A DNA stretch of 64,000 nucleotides from contig HG738140.1 of NCBI GenBank assembly GCA_000499405.2, positions 1,569,024 through 1,633,023 of the forward strand. The letters are read 5' to 3'. Positions 39,927-53,785 of this stretch are shown here, one piece after another (positions within the stretch are counted from its first letter, which is position 1; every line of letters begins with the position of its first letter). The notes below the pieces were generated by a model. That model saw only the letters and a program-made list of their open reading frames with translations, was not told the DNA's origin and searched no databases. A program made the translations under genes and the position numbers. This stretch comes from Onchocerca volvulus. Lineage: Eukaryota > Nematoda > Chromadorea > Rhabditida > Onchocercidae.

Positions 39927-41149
39927 ATATATTCATCCTTTTCTTTATATTCATCACTCAACTTACTCCTGTTTTTGGAATGTTCATTCTTCCCAATAGT
40001 TTGCTGATCTAAATACCCATCCAAAGGAAAGTTTATTTGGGACGATCTCGTCATTTAAAAGGCGCCTATTTAAGAAATTTCAAATTTCAAAAACAAAATG
40101 TGAAAATAGTTAACAATAGCAAGAAACATAATCGCATTCATTACTTGTAAATGTTGCTGTATTGCAACTGATATGTTGATTGGCAGATAGAAATGACAAG
40201 TGCATAAATTTTTGCAAAAAAGTCGTTTATGTACTTTTGTCATGCAATCTTGCAATCGTGATCCAATTGTCACTCGCTGATAATAGTATCAAGCTGATTT
40301 ATAATAAATAATATTTGTATTGTTATCGTGAGGAAGAAGGCGCTTTTTGATCATTAAATCAAATTTAGAAATTTTGAAAGATAAAAAATTGCACAGATTA
40401 ATAGATTTAAAACAATAAATTTTTTGAAAATAATGGATTTTGCAAATTTTAGAGTTCAAAAATTACACCATTTTGGTTGTTTAAGAAAGTTCAAATTTTA
40501 AATGTTTCTGCAATCGATGATCTGATCTTTTTATCTTCTAACAGCTTTTCGAAAAATTATTATTTTTTTTTACACCCTTCATTAATTATGAAATAAATTA
40601 CGCAAGAAAATGATTTGTTCTCACTTCCGATGACGAATGGTGATGAAAATACTATTCGAGAATAGCATTTATTGCTAAATATTAATGCATGATGCAGAAA
40701 AACGTCATGAAACGCAATCATATTTCCGAAACTACAATTGTTCAGAAAGAAGGAAGTGAAAATGGAGCAGCAGACAACTTTTGGCATTTGACAAGACATA
40801 TTTCCTATTTCTTCTAAATCGTCAAACAAATGCTTTCTCTGATAACCTGAAACAGAATCTCATAACGGCAACTTTCGATAACTCTGCTGCAAAATTCACT
40901 ATCTTCTGAATCAGCTTCCTTTAAAATTCTCCTCACTAATAATCAATTATGTTTCTTGTTTAACCATCATAATTCAAAAAAAGCAAATTTCACATCATTC
41001 AAGTAAAATTAATCTTAACATCATAGTTCAATTATTGAAATATTTTAAAAATGCAAATTTTCGGGAAAAAAAAAAAAAACAAAACAAAAATATCGTGCTG
41101 ATATCGACAGTTTTTACATGTGGTGACAAGCGTTGACAGTTTTCAAATA
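39927..41149. other. Intergenic region, nothing recognised
   Basis: Open frames here are short and show no family motif, signal peptide or matching splice partners. The remainder is AT-rich. Confidence 0.4.
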
Positions 41150-41640
41150 GGCGCATGTTTCTATATGTATATATTTACTTTTTTTTTTTATCTGTCCGAA
41201 AGAATAAACATATTTATCGCCAAAACGCAAGTAAGAATAAACATGTATTCGAATAGATACGTGTTTCTATATAGATATACCTATTCATCATAAGGATAAA
41301 TATGTTTCCCGCCAAAACGCTCCGATTATCAGATAAACAAAATGATGTCAACCAATCATTGATTCACTGCTAGATAACAGTCGATAAATAATCTATATAA
41401 ATAAAAATGTAAATGTTCGTTATAGTTTTTGACACAACGTGCCAAATTCTTCATCGATTGCTATAAAATTCTGCCACAACGTTTTATTCGGAAAAGTGCG
41501 TGTTTTTTGATATTTCCTTTTTGTTTTTTTAACTTAGTAACAGGTAAAAGTGAACGAGTAAAATTTCATTCTATTTTTATTTCGGCCGGTTCATATAGAA
41601 TAGCTGGAATAAGAAAGTAAGCTGTAGTAAGCTGTACTGA
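41150..41640 (+). mobile_element. Helitron-family fragments, composite
   Basis: A clear 5' end, A|TCTATATAAATAAAAATG, starts at 41392 and runs on through TGTTCG and ACACAACG blocks shared with other copies, but no 3' hairpin is found by 41650. The preceding part (41150-41391) matches, in inverted orientation, the interior of the element at 2544-5260, including the GATTATCAGATAAAC and CCCGCCAAAACGCTCC blocks. It is therefore a nested or rearranged remnant. Confidence 0.6.
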
Positions 41641-42702
41641 GTAGTATTACAGTGGTATTCATTAAGATTACAATATTTTGAAATTGTTGATATTTTAGTA
41701 TTGTACTATAAAAAAATGTAGGAAAAAATGAATATTGTTGAAATATCATATGAATGCCATCCTAATATTTCAGTTTTTTTTTTTTTTTCAAAATATTGAC
41801 GTAATCTATTTGCCATCTCCAACATCTCAATGCATCAATTTACTAACTTTGCAAGCTGCATTACGGATCTGTATAGCTTCCCGTTTCACTGCTTTGTGAA
41901 GAGATGAATTTCGTATACGATATGATCAAATCAAAATTTGAAAACATTGTTATCTACCAGATTATGACGGTTTTTCAACTCTGACATATCAAAAATTCAT
42001 TCGAACATGGCCATCTCAACTCTCATTCTTAAATAACCAGGGGAAAATGTTTTATCATTATAGAACTTCCTGGCAAATGCCCTATATCACTTCCATTGAG
42101 TTGTGGCCATCTTCTATTCTTTTACAAAGATTATGTTTCCGCACCTTTCAGAAAAAAAGAAAGAGAAAAATGATGGAGCTGGAAAAGTTTTACTTCGCAA
42201 AGTGAAGAAAATTTATTTTTATTGTTACATCACAAATACTGAGGTACAAGATTGATTAACGAGTAAAAAAAAAAAGTTCTTATCAGAAAGAGAGATACAT
42301 ATGCCTCATATAACTAACAAATAAAGGAGCCAAATATTGAATAAAATTCCAAAAAATGAAGAGATCAAGAATAACTGAACAATATATATACAGATATTTA
42401 GAGATATTGAATAGGTATTTTGTTCTAAATTATTCAAAACATAAAATTGCTACCTAACTGTGGAAGTGAACAAAGTTATATCCCCTTTTTACAAAAACGA
42501 AATCATGATTTGGTTGATACTATTTCAAATAAAACTATATACAATAGATTCAATAATGGTTACGTTACTGACATCAGAAAAACTAAATATAAACGAGGCA
42601 TGAAACAGATAATCATTCGAAGTGAAAGTTGCAGGAATCGTAAAACAACTCAGTCTTTTTAGTTTAACTACACGAGAATGTAAAAAAATCAATATTAATC
42701 AA
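41641..42702. other. Intergenic region downstream of top-2
   Basis: No recognised gene. A 71-codon open frame at 42447-42662 lacks an ATG start at its beginning, a family match or a convincing acceptor and is not called. Confidence 0.4.
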
Positions 42703-43498
42703 TGAATCCTGTTCATTAACATAAATGACCAAAAATTAATTCAATTACGGGATTTCTTAACTACTTAACTCAAATTCCTCATCGCTTTCAATCTTCTTTC
42801 GTCGTTTCATTCCGTATGTCGATGGTGCACTGTCCGACAATTCAGGAATGTCATCATCATCATCATCGAAGTTGTATTTAACTGTCTTAAGCTGTCGACC
42901 TCTCTCACGACGACGTGAAGGAGCTGGTTCAGGAACAACGTTGCTATCATCATCATCATCGTCAGTACCATCAGATTCTACTTTCCGTTTTCTGGATTCC
43001 GATCCCTGAAAATATTAGAATCTAATTCGGCAAATGAAATAACAATATGATTTTCAATACAAATTTTAATTTTCAAAAATTTCGAAATTTATCAATAGGA
43101 TGAATCCTGTTCATTAACATAAATGACCAAAAATTAATTCAATTACGGGATTTCTTAACTACTTAACTCAAATTCCTCATCGCTTTCAATCTTCTTTCGT
43201 CGTTTCATTCCGTATGTCGATGGTGCACTGTCCGACAATTCAGGAATGTCATCATCATCATCATCGAAGTTGTATTTAACTGTCTTAAGCTGTCGACCTC
43301 TCTCACGACGACGTGAAGGAGCTGGTTCAGGAACAACGTTGCTATCATCATCATCATCGTCAGTACCATCAGATTCTACTTTCCGTTTTCTGGATTCCGA
43401 TCCCTGAAAATATTAGAATCTAATTCGGCAAATGAAATAACAATATGATTTTCAATACAAATTTTAATTTTCAAAAATTTCGAAATTTATCAATAGGA
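42703..43498. repeat. Perfect 398-bp tandem duplication covering the top-2 terminal exon
   Basis: Copy 1 is 42703-43100 and copy 2 is 43101-43498. Reading them side by side I find no difference. Each copy holds the whole terminal exon of top-2 with its stop codon, the intron acceptor TTTTCAG and about 95 bases of intron. This is either a very recent duplication or an assembly artefact. Confidence 0.9.
42757..43005 (-). pseudogene. Second copy of the top-2 terminal exon
   Basis: This is identical to the exon at 43155-43403, with an intact acceptor and stop. It is downstream of the first copy's stop codon, so it would only be used if splicing skipped the first copy. Either choice gives the same protein. 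Without a transcription start of its own, it is best treated as a redundant exon copy. Confidence 0.7.
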
Positions 43499-46400
43499 AA
43501 AATGAAGCTATCTAGCAAAGTTCAATTTATGGTATGACTATTTTCCGATATCAAACATCCCTTTGATTTACTGACTGACCAAGAAAGCATCCTCACCTTT
43601 TTATTTGCCATGATTTTTGTTTTTGGCGTTGCCTCTTTCTTAGATTTGGCTTTTTTGATTTTATCAACATCTCTTGATTTTGCAGCACTTGCAGATGGTT
43701 TCTATAAATTACAGTAAATAATACAAGATATATTCTTATATAGTGAAATTCATTCTTATTTTTAGATATATAATTATTAAAGAAATAACACAAGAAATCT
43801 AACCTCATTCACGAAAAGATCATCCATCTTTTCATGGAATTTTTTCTTATTTTCATCATCTGAGTGCGCCAAACTTCCGTCAACACTCGCAGTACTGTTC
43901 AAATCCGATTTATTCGCTGATTTCTCCATCTAAAATTTGACTTCAAACTTGAAAACAATATTCCGCCAAAAAATACAAATTTTTTCATCTTAGAAAAATC
44001 GTTAACTGACTCGTTGTTTCCTATCTCCAGGTGTTGTTTTTTTAATCTCAATCACATCATCATCATCATCATCTATGACATAGTCAGATTCATCGAAATC
44101 ATCTTCACTACTATCAGATTCCCATTCCTCTCGTTTTTTCTTTTTTGCTTTCGTATTCAGTGAACTGCCGCTTCGATCTGAAAGTTCGTTATAATTAAAA
44201 TAACCATAGTTTTATTCCAAGTATTCCTTTTTCGCTATGCTATTTATGCTTCTTCAAGTAGCGGGCTCCTCTTTCCATCGAGAGATAAAACATGGAGCTA
44301 TTCCTCGATTTGAATCAAGAAACTTCCCAGTTTCCTAAGTACTCAACAGTGCGCTAAGAAAGTCTCACACTACATCATCCTTCATTAGATATAAAATGAA
44401 TCGCCAAACTTACCATTTTCTTTCCGCTGACGTTTAGGCTTCTCTTTCTTTTTCTCGTCCTAAATATATAAAAAAATATAAAGATGTATTTTTCAAATGA
44501 GTCACCACAAATAAAATATAACAAACTCATTCAAAGATAAAACCTCTTCATTGTTCTCATCCTTAACTTTTTTTGACTCTTTTGGTACTCTTGGTTTTTT
44601 AACTTTTGGTTCATCGGACTTCTTGCCTTCATATTTTTCTTTAATAGCATCTAGAGAAGGCTGAACACGAATTCCGTTCGGATCAGGAAGTACCTCCTAT
44701 AATAAGAAAATAATATCCATAATCTATATAAATAATGCCGAATTAAAAAAAAATTTTTTTTTAAAATACGTATAAATAAATCCATACAAAATGAAAACTA
44801 AGTACTAGTCAGACAAAGCATTCATTCTAGTGACATTTACTACATATTTTTTTAGTCTTTAAAACACACTTGTACAAGAGTGCCTGTTTTCTTTCGTCCT
44901 CCTTTTGTGGATGCACCAGCAATTTTTTTGGTAGCATCTTTTACTTGCATTTCTATATCGGCTCTTTCTTTGGCTTCCTAGAAAAGATATGAAAATTTGT
45001 CCTGTTAAACATAAGAATGCCTTAAAATTAGGAAAAAAAAAAGAAAATCTGCTCAACGAACCTGCTTTTCTAATTCAACCAAAAAATTATCCAAATCTTG
45101 CTCCCATAAATCAGACCAAGTCTTTGATTCTAGGACCTAAAAAGAAAAAAGCTTTCCAACTGAACCAAACTTGAACATGAATTCGGATTGGAAATAGATT
45201 CTGAAAAAGAAAAATAAGAAATTGTAAAATATACCTTCAACTCTTCTAACTTCAGTTCGCTATCGCGTAACAATTTATCCTTCTCTTCTTCCGACAATTT
45301 TAGAATTGCCATACCTACTAAATAATCGTAATCACTCAGTTTCTTCTCCAAATCCTTCTTCATCGGAGAAACAGATGATTCTGATTCTTCCTTAAAAAAG
45401 TAACAATCATCAAAAAAATAGTAATCTGTAACATTTTTTGAAAAATAACTAATTAAAAGACCACAAAAATTTATAGTAAAAAATTATACAACAAAGTATG
45501 CATTATCAAATTTTCTCCTTCTTTATTCCGAGAAAAGTAAGAAAGATAGAGAGAGCATAAAACATTCATTATCACATGAGTAAAACAAACATAGATAAAA
45601 ATAGATGTAATTATTCCGTTACTTTCAATTTATTTGATAAATTGAAAACTAAATACTCCAATAGAGAACAAACCTCTTCTTCACCTTCCATTTCTTCATC
45701 ATCTATCTGGACTTCGCCCGACATTTCAAGTTCACGTTTCCTTTGTAATTCTTTCCATCGCTTCACTGGATCTGGATCGAAACCTTTTTTCACAAGTTGC
45801 TCAACTATTGCTGCTTTACGTTTATTCTCAATCAATATTTCTCCTTTGATTTTTGCCAAGATGAAACGTGCCTAAAATCATTAAAATTGCCTGAAATTAA
45901 AGTCTGATACTTTCAATAACATTATCTTCGTCAGAAAAAAATAATCAGTAACTTGAAATTTCAACTTTCATGATGAGTCACAAAATACCTGATTACTGAG
46001 GCGTTCGCTTTGAGCACGGAGCATACCTTCCTGGAATGCCTTTCGTTCGATATATTTTTTCTTTCTTGTTTCGAAAAATTCCTTGCAAATTTCTTCCACA
46101 TTTGGGAATCTCCTTAGGCAACCCAAGGGATCAAAAAGAACCTACAAATGTTTCACAACTGTTTTTAATGAATGTTTGGATTTCTTCAAATTTCATTTAA
46201 AAAAAAAAAAAAAGTATTACCTACGTTTGATGATTGAAATAAATCTGGATGTAAGTTCATATAATCCAAGTCTATTATTTCAAATAATATTCTTTAATAT
46301 TGCGATGAAAATCAATAAACTAAATACTGAATACTCTCACAGAATCAGAGATTTAAGTGATGAAAATCCATTAGGCGAATTTCTAAGAACTAAATGTTTC

Positions 46401-49400
46401 TGTTTTATCTATTATATTTGAATCAAGTTTCATACCATAGAACTTATATTTATTGTCGTTTGTAACTTGAATATTTTATGCAGTCCTTCCATTTCTGCCT
46501 CTCTCAGTTTTGAAGCATTCATTTTTATAACAAATTTAACAGTTGTGTCCGTGTGATATTCTTTGAAATCTCTGAAAAATTTCCGATATGTATGTAAAAT
46601 ATGAGTAATAGATAGTATTGAAATATGCAAATATATTTGCAAATCATGAAAAGTATACTGTATTAGAGGAGGCTGTTTATCAGATCCTTCCAGCATAGGT
46701 TCTAAGACACTTTCTTTATAATTCTGTGTCCAAGTTCGTATTGGCAACTCGGTGATTTCAATTGTATCATCACTTAAAAGAGCTATTTCACCACTGCAAA
46801 TATATCTCGATTCGTCTAATTTTTCGATGGTTCCACGGAAGTTTTTAAACCATGGGATCTAGAAAGAAAAATTTATGAAATGAACAACAATTCGATGGAA
46901 AAAAACATAAAGAAAATCTCTTTTTTTTTTTTTTTTTTTACTACTCTTGAGATTTTATTTTTTTTGGATATAATAACAACAAGAAGTAAAGAAGTAAGAA
47001 GAAGAAATAAGAAGAAGAAGAAGAAGTAAGAAGTATTTGATATATATTTTTTGATGAGAGGCTAAATTTTCAAGAACTTGCAGCATCAGTTAATATAAGA
47101 GACATCTTTACCATCAGCTTTGAAAATTATAATAAATCAAAAACATACTAGAGGTTTTGGTTCTTTACCACGTATCAAGCGCCGCATATTATCAACAATT
47201 TCACGAGGATTATAGTTTGGTATCTTCGTTGACCAAGCAGTACCAATGCCTTCGGCTCCGTTAACCAAAACTGTGGGTATGATTGGACAATACCTAAGAA
47301 AAACTACTTTCAACAGGATTTAGACCCATATTTAACTCATGTTTCATTTTTATCAGCAAGCGAGACTTACCATTCAGGTTCAATTCGTTGATTTTCTTCA
47401 AACAAGAAGCGCAAAACATTTTCATCAACAGCGGGGAAAATTGCTCGGGTCACAGGGCTGAACAAAAATTTTACTGCAGTTAAGTTTAGAATCAAGCATT
47501 TCACAATCAGTTCATCCATATCTCAACATAGTAATTCAAAACAACTTTAATAAAGACAAAGACATTTTCGATAAATATGTATGCATACTTGAGCTGTGTG
47601 AAAATATAACGTGGACTTGCACTGTCCTTTCCACCTTGCAAACGTGTACCGAACTGACCAATAGGTAGCAATAGATTGATATTATTTGAACCAACATAAT
47701 CTTGTGCCAGATTTACGATTGTTGACATAAGTGAAGCCTAAAAATTCCAACAAAGATGAATCGAAATCTATCAAGATTCCTCCACAGCATATGTAATAAA
47801 AAAATGGAGGATTAAAATTTACCACGTACCTCTCCGTGATGATAAGCAGACATTTCTCCCACTGCACCAGCAAGCTGAGCTACTTTCACTTCTTTTTTAT
47901 CTGCACGTTTGAAGCAAGTGAATAATACCTAAAAATCATCAAGTGGGATCTAAAAATTAATAAAAGAGTTTAAATAACAAAATTAAGAAAAAATGAAGTA
48001 TCTAATGAGAAAATTTTCCTTCGAAATAAATTCCGCACAAAACTTCGAAAGTACCACTTAAATGAAATTCACATTGCACATATTGTGGAGAAGCTCCCTT
48101 TTTATATTTAAGACCCAACTGAAATAAGAAATTATATATTAACATGTTTATGATTATACAACCAACCTTACGCTGTCCAGGCTTTAATCCATCAACCAAA
48201 CTTGGTATAGATCTTTCATTATCAGCATTTGAAAATAACACCAATTCCTTGTTGACAAAATCCTTGAATGAAACAGCACGAGTATCTTTGTCGTATAGAT
48301 ACTCCTCCGTTAATCCTTGCTCACGTCTTGCTTTTTTTTCCTGAAAAAATGAAGAATTCTCAACTGCAGACAAAGAAACACGAATTATAAAAACAGCTCC
48401 TGTATAAGTCTTAACAATACTGTTTTGGACATGACATATATAAACATTATTTTTTGCTTAAGATGAGTTTTATGGGATAGATCTGATATTAAGAATAATA
48501 TGAATATATACTTAAAGACTTGTTACATTGAGGGTATAATATACTTACAGCCATCCAATTCGTCAACCATATTTTTCGGTCTTCAATCTTTTTTTTACTA
48601 AATGCCATATCTAAAGAATTGTCATCTTCCTCTCCTGAGTACTGGAATCTAATACGATGTCGCACCATATCGTTGAAATATTCTTTGGCTTCCTTCGATG
48701 TCGAAGTACCCAAACCTAAATAAGTAATATGAATAATTATTTCTATATCGCACGAAATCATAGATTCCCAGATGATGGAGCAAACCTTTATAATATTTTA
48801 TACGGTATGTTTTCCAGTTTTCAGTGTTATTTCTCCATTCAGCGTATTCTGGAAGCGAGAAGAAAGAAAATGATTCTTTACCCTTTGTAGCCTGAAAATA
48901 TTGGAGTTTATATAAAACCATGAATAACCACACAAACAAGAACGCTATAATTTAACCACACATGAAGCTTTCATTCTCTTAAACAAATTTAAAATGTATT
49001 TCAAATTCCACTTTTAATAGATTATAAAATCAAAAACTTTAAAATAAAAAACAATAAATTATAAGCTTAAGTACGCTCGGAACCTAATCTTCCCTTACTA
49101 CTTTTTTATTTTTTTAAAACTAGTTCCAAATTCAAGGATTTTTTTAATACTTTTAAAATACTAAATACGTACTTTAACAATTGGTGTTATAAATTCTTCA
49201 ACAAAATTACGACGAATTAATACTGGCCAATTATAATGAATAAAATTGATTACAAGACCCTTGATGTGCGAACCATCTTGATCCTGCAATGGATCTTATT
49301 AAAAGTTAAATATAGAAATTTTTGGACAAAATGAAAATGAACATGTAATTTGAGTTATCCAGCAAAATATTGCGGTGACAAATTGAGTTACCTGGTCAGC

Positions 49401-52400
49401 CATAACCATTATTTTTCCATAGCGAAGTGTTTTCATATCCTCATCTTTATCATATTTCAGACGATACTGTAGACCGATGATTTTTATTAGAGCATTTATT
49501 TCTGCATTTTCCATGATCTAAAATTGATTATTTCGGAAAGTGAGTTGACGGAAATTCTTCAAAAGTTTTAATGCTCATATTGTACTACTGATTACATTTA
49601 TCTATCAATATTCTGTTTTCTGATGAAGCAATGAGACGATGAGTTCCACCTCCTGTTCGAATCAATTTTTGGATAGATTTCAAAATGACACACTTTCTCA
49701 TATTTTATCGATTAGTAGAACAATTATACATATGAAACCTCGCTATACGCATTAGCTGTTTTGTATCTATAAAATAAAGAGAAAAAAGAATACCTGTTTA
49801 TGACTGCCTTCACGAACATTTAGCATTTTACCGCGTAATGGAAAGACGCCATAACGATCACGTCCAACGACACCCAATCCCGAAACAGCGAGTGATTTTG
49901 CCGAATCTCCTTCAGTAAGTATCAATGTACATAAAGAAGAATTTTTGGTTCCAGCATCATTTGCATCCTCCAGTTTCGGTATGCCCTGAATAGATATATT
50001 ATATTGTCAACAAAAGCAGAATTATTATTTAAATAATTAAAACAAAATACATTAAGGACAAAGTGAATTGAAATAAACCTTCAGTTTACTAGTTTTTTTG
50101 CTTGAACATTTTTTATCCAATGTTTCTTGTTGTTTAAAGCGGACCCATGCCAAAACAGCTTCAACAATTCCGCATTTCATCACTGCATTAATAAATCTTT
50201 CAGATAGTTCACATTTGCTGCCGAAACTTTTTGCTTGTAAAGTCATCGTCTCTTTTGTCTGTGAATCAAACGTTGGGTTCTCGATAAGTGAATTTACAAA
50301 GATCCACATATGACTTTTAATCTGGAATAAAAAAATTAAAGTTCAAGTAGGAAATCACATAAGCATTTTGTTAATAGCAATTTTTTTATTAGGATTCCTA
50401 TTCATCCGTATTTATCGTGCAAGATAATGATTGATAGATGGATAGGAGTGCTGCCAAAATTTAAGCAGATTTATCAGCAAAACAAAGAAAAAAAACGTAA
50501 TAAATGTTTACTTGAAATGGCTTAACATTTACTCCGCTTTTACCAATTTTTTTTTTGATTGTATCTATTAGCTTAGCTGTGATCTGATCTGCGACATAAT
50601 CGACATGACGTCCACCCTGAATTAAAAGAACTAGATTTTCATTTAATAAAATAAACAGAATTGCACGATATACCAAATCTTATTCAGATCTTGAACATTA
50701 CAATAGAGATTTCTCTACTTTATTTTATTTCAAGATTGCTAACTTGTAGTTCTATCTTTTATTCAAAACTGGAATTTTCTTGGCTTTATAATATTAAAAA
50801 CTAATGAAAACAAAAGAAAAAAAAAAACGAAATCTTAAACCTATTATAGTATGGAGTTTAGAAAAATTTACCTTCGTGGTAGCGATCGAATTCACGAAAG
50901 AAACTTGCTGGAATCCTTTTTCGGAAACAGTTAGAGCTACTTCCCACCTTTCATTAACCTGTTCATAAGCAACTTTGAAAGGTTCGCCGTCACTATCAAG
51001 ATTATGTTTTGCATACTGGTCCACATACTGCTTAAAACCTTGTACCTGGAAAAAATACCAGCAAATACTACTGCAATTATCGAAAAGAAACTTCAACAGA
51101 ATTTCTGTTTACTGTAAATAAAAATGAAAAATTCACACAACTGCTTAAAAAATCATTTTTACCGGTAACAGTTTGCCATTCAAGTATACTTTGACACCTT
51201 TTGTTGAACCAGCAACATCATATGCTCGGCGTGATATCAGCGAAATAATGTCATCATCCAGTTCGGTCATTTTGAATTTTGTGAGGTCCGGTTTGAACGT
51301 TACACGAGTAAAATCTTCACCACTTGATTTACTCACAAATGGATCTTTGTCTTTTGTCATATTATTCTTCCAAGTCTGAAGAAATTTTAAAAAAGTCCAG
51401 TCAAAATAAAAGATTAATTCTCAGATAAGAAAGATGAAAAAAATATGCACAAAGGCCTACCTGCTTGAAGGCCTTTCCATATTCTTTAGAAGATGTCTCA
51501 ATTGTAAATTCTTTACTGAATATATTGCACAGTTTAGCACCATATCCGTTTCGGCCACCTAAACATCATTTTCTATAACACAGTGCAAAATAAAAAACAA
51601 AAATGAATTAAGGCTTACGCAAAATGTTATGATCACTGGGATGATTTGGAAACAGATGAAAAGCTACTGAAGAGATACAAAAATTGTTATACAATTTGCT
51701 TCTAAATACTGAAGAATATTTCCATAACATTAACCAAAATCGCTGTAATTATATAAAATTTGACGAACCTGTGAATCAACATTCACAAGTGAACAAATTA
51801 CATAATCAAATTATTCAGTTAAAAGCAATATCTACTTGAAACATCGCAACAATAAGAAACTATACCTGTCACTTTTCGTTCACTATCGTCATAATTAGAG
51901 GAGGTAAGTAGAGTACCAAATATGAGTTCAGGAACATATAATTGTTCCACCTTGTGTAGCACAACAGGAATACCCTTACCATTGTTAAACACACTGATCT
52001 CATTCGTTTCTCTTTAAAAACGAAAATTTAATCTAATTATCTCTATTCTACAAAAATCATTTCTTTAGCTACAGAAAAAAAATAACCAAATTATACTTCT
52101 CATTTGATCAAGCAAGGATTTTTACATCTCAAAGATTTAAACTTTTAGTAACATAAACTTATGAAAAGCTAATGAACGATAGACTAAAAGTAGTCCATCA
52201 TTCATTAGCTTTTCAATAGTTTTCAATGGTTTGACCTTCGAGAAATGAAACTTTTTTCAAAAAGCTCCTGTATAATAATATTCTGCATGAAGCTGTGTTA
52301 CCAAAACGATCATAGTAGTAAATGACAGTTTTGTTGATTATAGCAGTAATATTCATAAATATTTTGGTGCTCATATTATCAGTAATAACTAGATGGAAAC

Positions 52401-53712
52401 TACTGGAAATAAATGAAACGCATTAAAATCAAACTTATTAATATTAATTTTGATAAGATTCATCTTCGAATCGCGTTGTTTGTTGTCTGCGGCGTTCACC
52501 AGAATCTCATCAAATATTTTGTATAAACCAGGGACAAATGAAATATCACGTAGAACGATTCGTTCTAATTCTGCATCATATACCCACATTGGCTAAAATT
52601 AAATAAATATGGAAGAAAAAAGAGGTAACTTAAAAACTGAAACTAAACACAGATGCCATTTGAACGTGTAGCTCAATAATATAATATTTATAAGGTAAAA
52701 ATTTAACTAATATAATTCTCTATTCTTAATAATGGGTTCTATATTAAACAGCATTGATTGAAAGTTGCAAGAAACATAAACCAAAAAATGATAAAGTATT
52801 ATCCGTACCAATCAATACCACTAATGGTGAGAGAGCAGAGATTAGCACAGAAAAGTAAATTGGAATGATATCGAATTTCTACAGAAAGATGTTTACAAAA
52901 TGTATAGATTTCTCTATTTCTTTTTATTTCAAACAAAACATACCGCTTTATCAGTACGCTCAACGGAACCAATATATGTATCTGGACGAAGTAAAATATG
53001 TTCCAACTGACTCTTTTTCTGGTAAATTTTTTCAATGTTTAACCGTTTAGGTTGTTGATCGATATTTGTAAAAATATCCAATGGATCACCATTGTCACTC
53101 TTATCACCATCCATGACTATAATAAAGAGGGACATAAATATAGTTGGAAAATATCATTGTTTTATACAGATCTTACGAAATTAAGCTAACCATGATATTA
53201 TCAATTTAGAGATATAATAGAGAAAATCAAAAATAAATATAGTGACTGACCAGAATTGCCATTTGTTTCCTTTTTTGATGCTTGTTTCTTTTTAGTTGGT
53301 GATTTATCCACTTTCTCGGTTTGTTTTTTTGATGGTTTTTTCTTTTGAGATGAAGCAAACTGAAAATAAATATATTTGGCAATACATAAACTTCTGATTC
53401 ATTTAAAGAAAGACTTAATAATAAATAATAATAGGAAAGATTAATGAATAATATATTTGCGATCTCTTCCATCATTCACTTTCTATCATTATTACCTGAA
53501 ATTCTAACACATACTCCTGCAATTGCTTTCTAATTGCCTATGTAACCAGGCACTCCCTGATCCACTAAATACATTTTAAAAATCCTAGAAGGACTTTAAA
53601 GAAGAATTCTGGGAAGCTGACTGTCATACTTAATATGAATGTAGCGAACTTTCGAAAATTACAAAAAACAACATACCGCAGGATCATAGTCCGATTCCTC
53701 GTCACTACTCAT
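43155..53712 (-). CDS. top-2: DNA topoisomerase II
   Basis: Thirty-three exons give about 1560 residues: 53712-53677, 53359-53251, 53116-52944, 52592-52435, 52011-51866, 51558-51461, 51375-51163, 51045-50872, 50616-50512, 50321-50079, 49985-49794, 49517-49392, 49283-49173, 48891-48786, 48715-48549, 48340-48167, 47928-47830, 47737-47589, 47457-47371, 47293-47149, 46858-46659, 46571-46436, 46141-45989, 45871-45674, 45390-45235, 45136-45062, 44977-44870, 44696-44544, 44459-44414, 44177-44011, 43929-43804, 43701-43597, 43403-43155. The enzyme passes one DNA duplex through another using ATP, in the nucleus. Seen: a Lys-rich start; ATPase motifs NNGKG (about 168) and GGRNGYGAK (about 208); TOPRIM EGDSAKS (about 510) and DQDQDG (about 590); [11 protein letters not shown]; the cleavage core SASPRYIF with catalytic Tyr at about 854; and a charged C-terminal tail with KRKRK-like signals and Asp runs. 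Length fits animal topoisomerase II. Confidence 0.97.
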
Positions 53713-53771
53713 TATAAGCCAATGAGATGAAATATTAAATCTGATGTTACGAAAAATTAGCTCTTAAAGAG

Positions 53772-53785
53772 TCTGAAATAAAATA
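53772..53785 (-). promoter_or_regulatory. Candidate spliced-leader acceptor for top-2
   Basis: On the minus strand TATTTTATTTCAG ends 60 bases before the top-2 ATG, a typical nematode acceptor. With no donor upstream that I can defend, trans-splicing is a reasonable reading; a cis intron in the 5' untranslated region is the alternative. Confidence 0.35.

Noticed and set aside
40560..40829. 89-codon minus-strand open frame
   Set aside because: No family similarity, no splice signals with a partner, and composition is like flanking non-coding sequence.
42447..42662. 71-codon open frame downstream of top-2
   Set aside because: It starts at a non-ATG codon, has no convincing splice acceptor, partner exon or recognised motif, and such a length is not surprising by chance.
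44721..44740. Helitron-like 5' end (ATCTATATAAATAA) in a top-2 intron
   Set aside because: The match is only about 13 AT-rich bases and none of the following family sequence is present.
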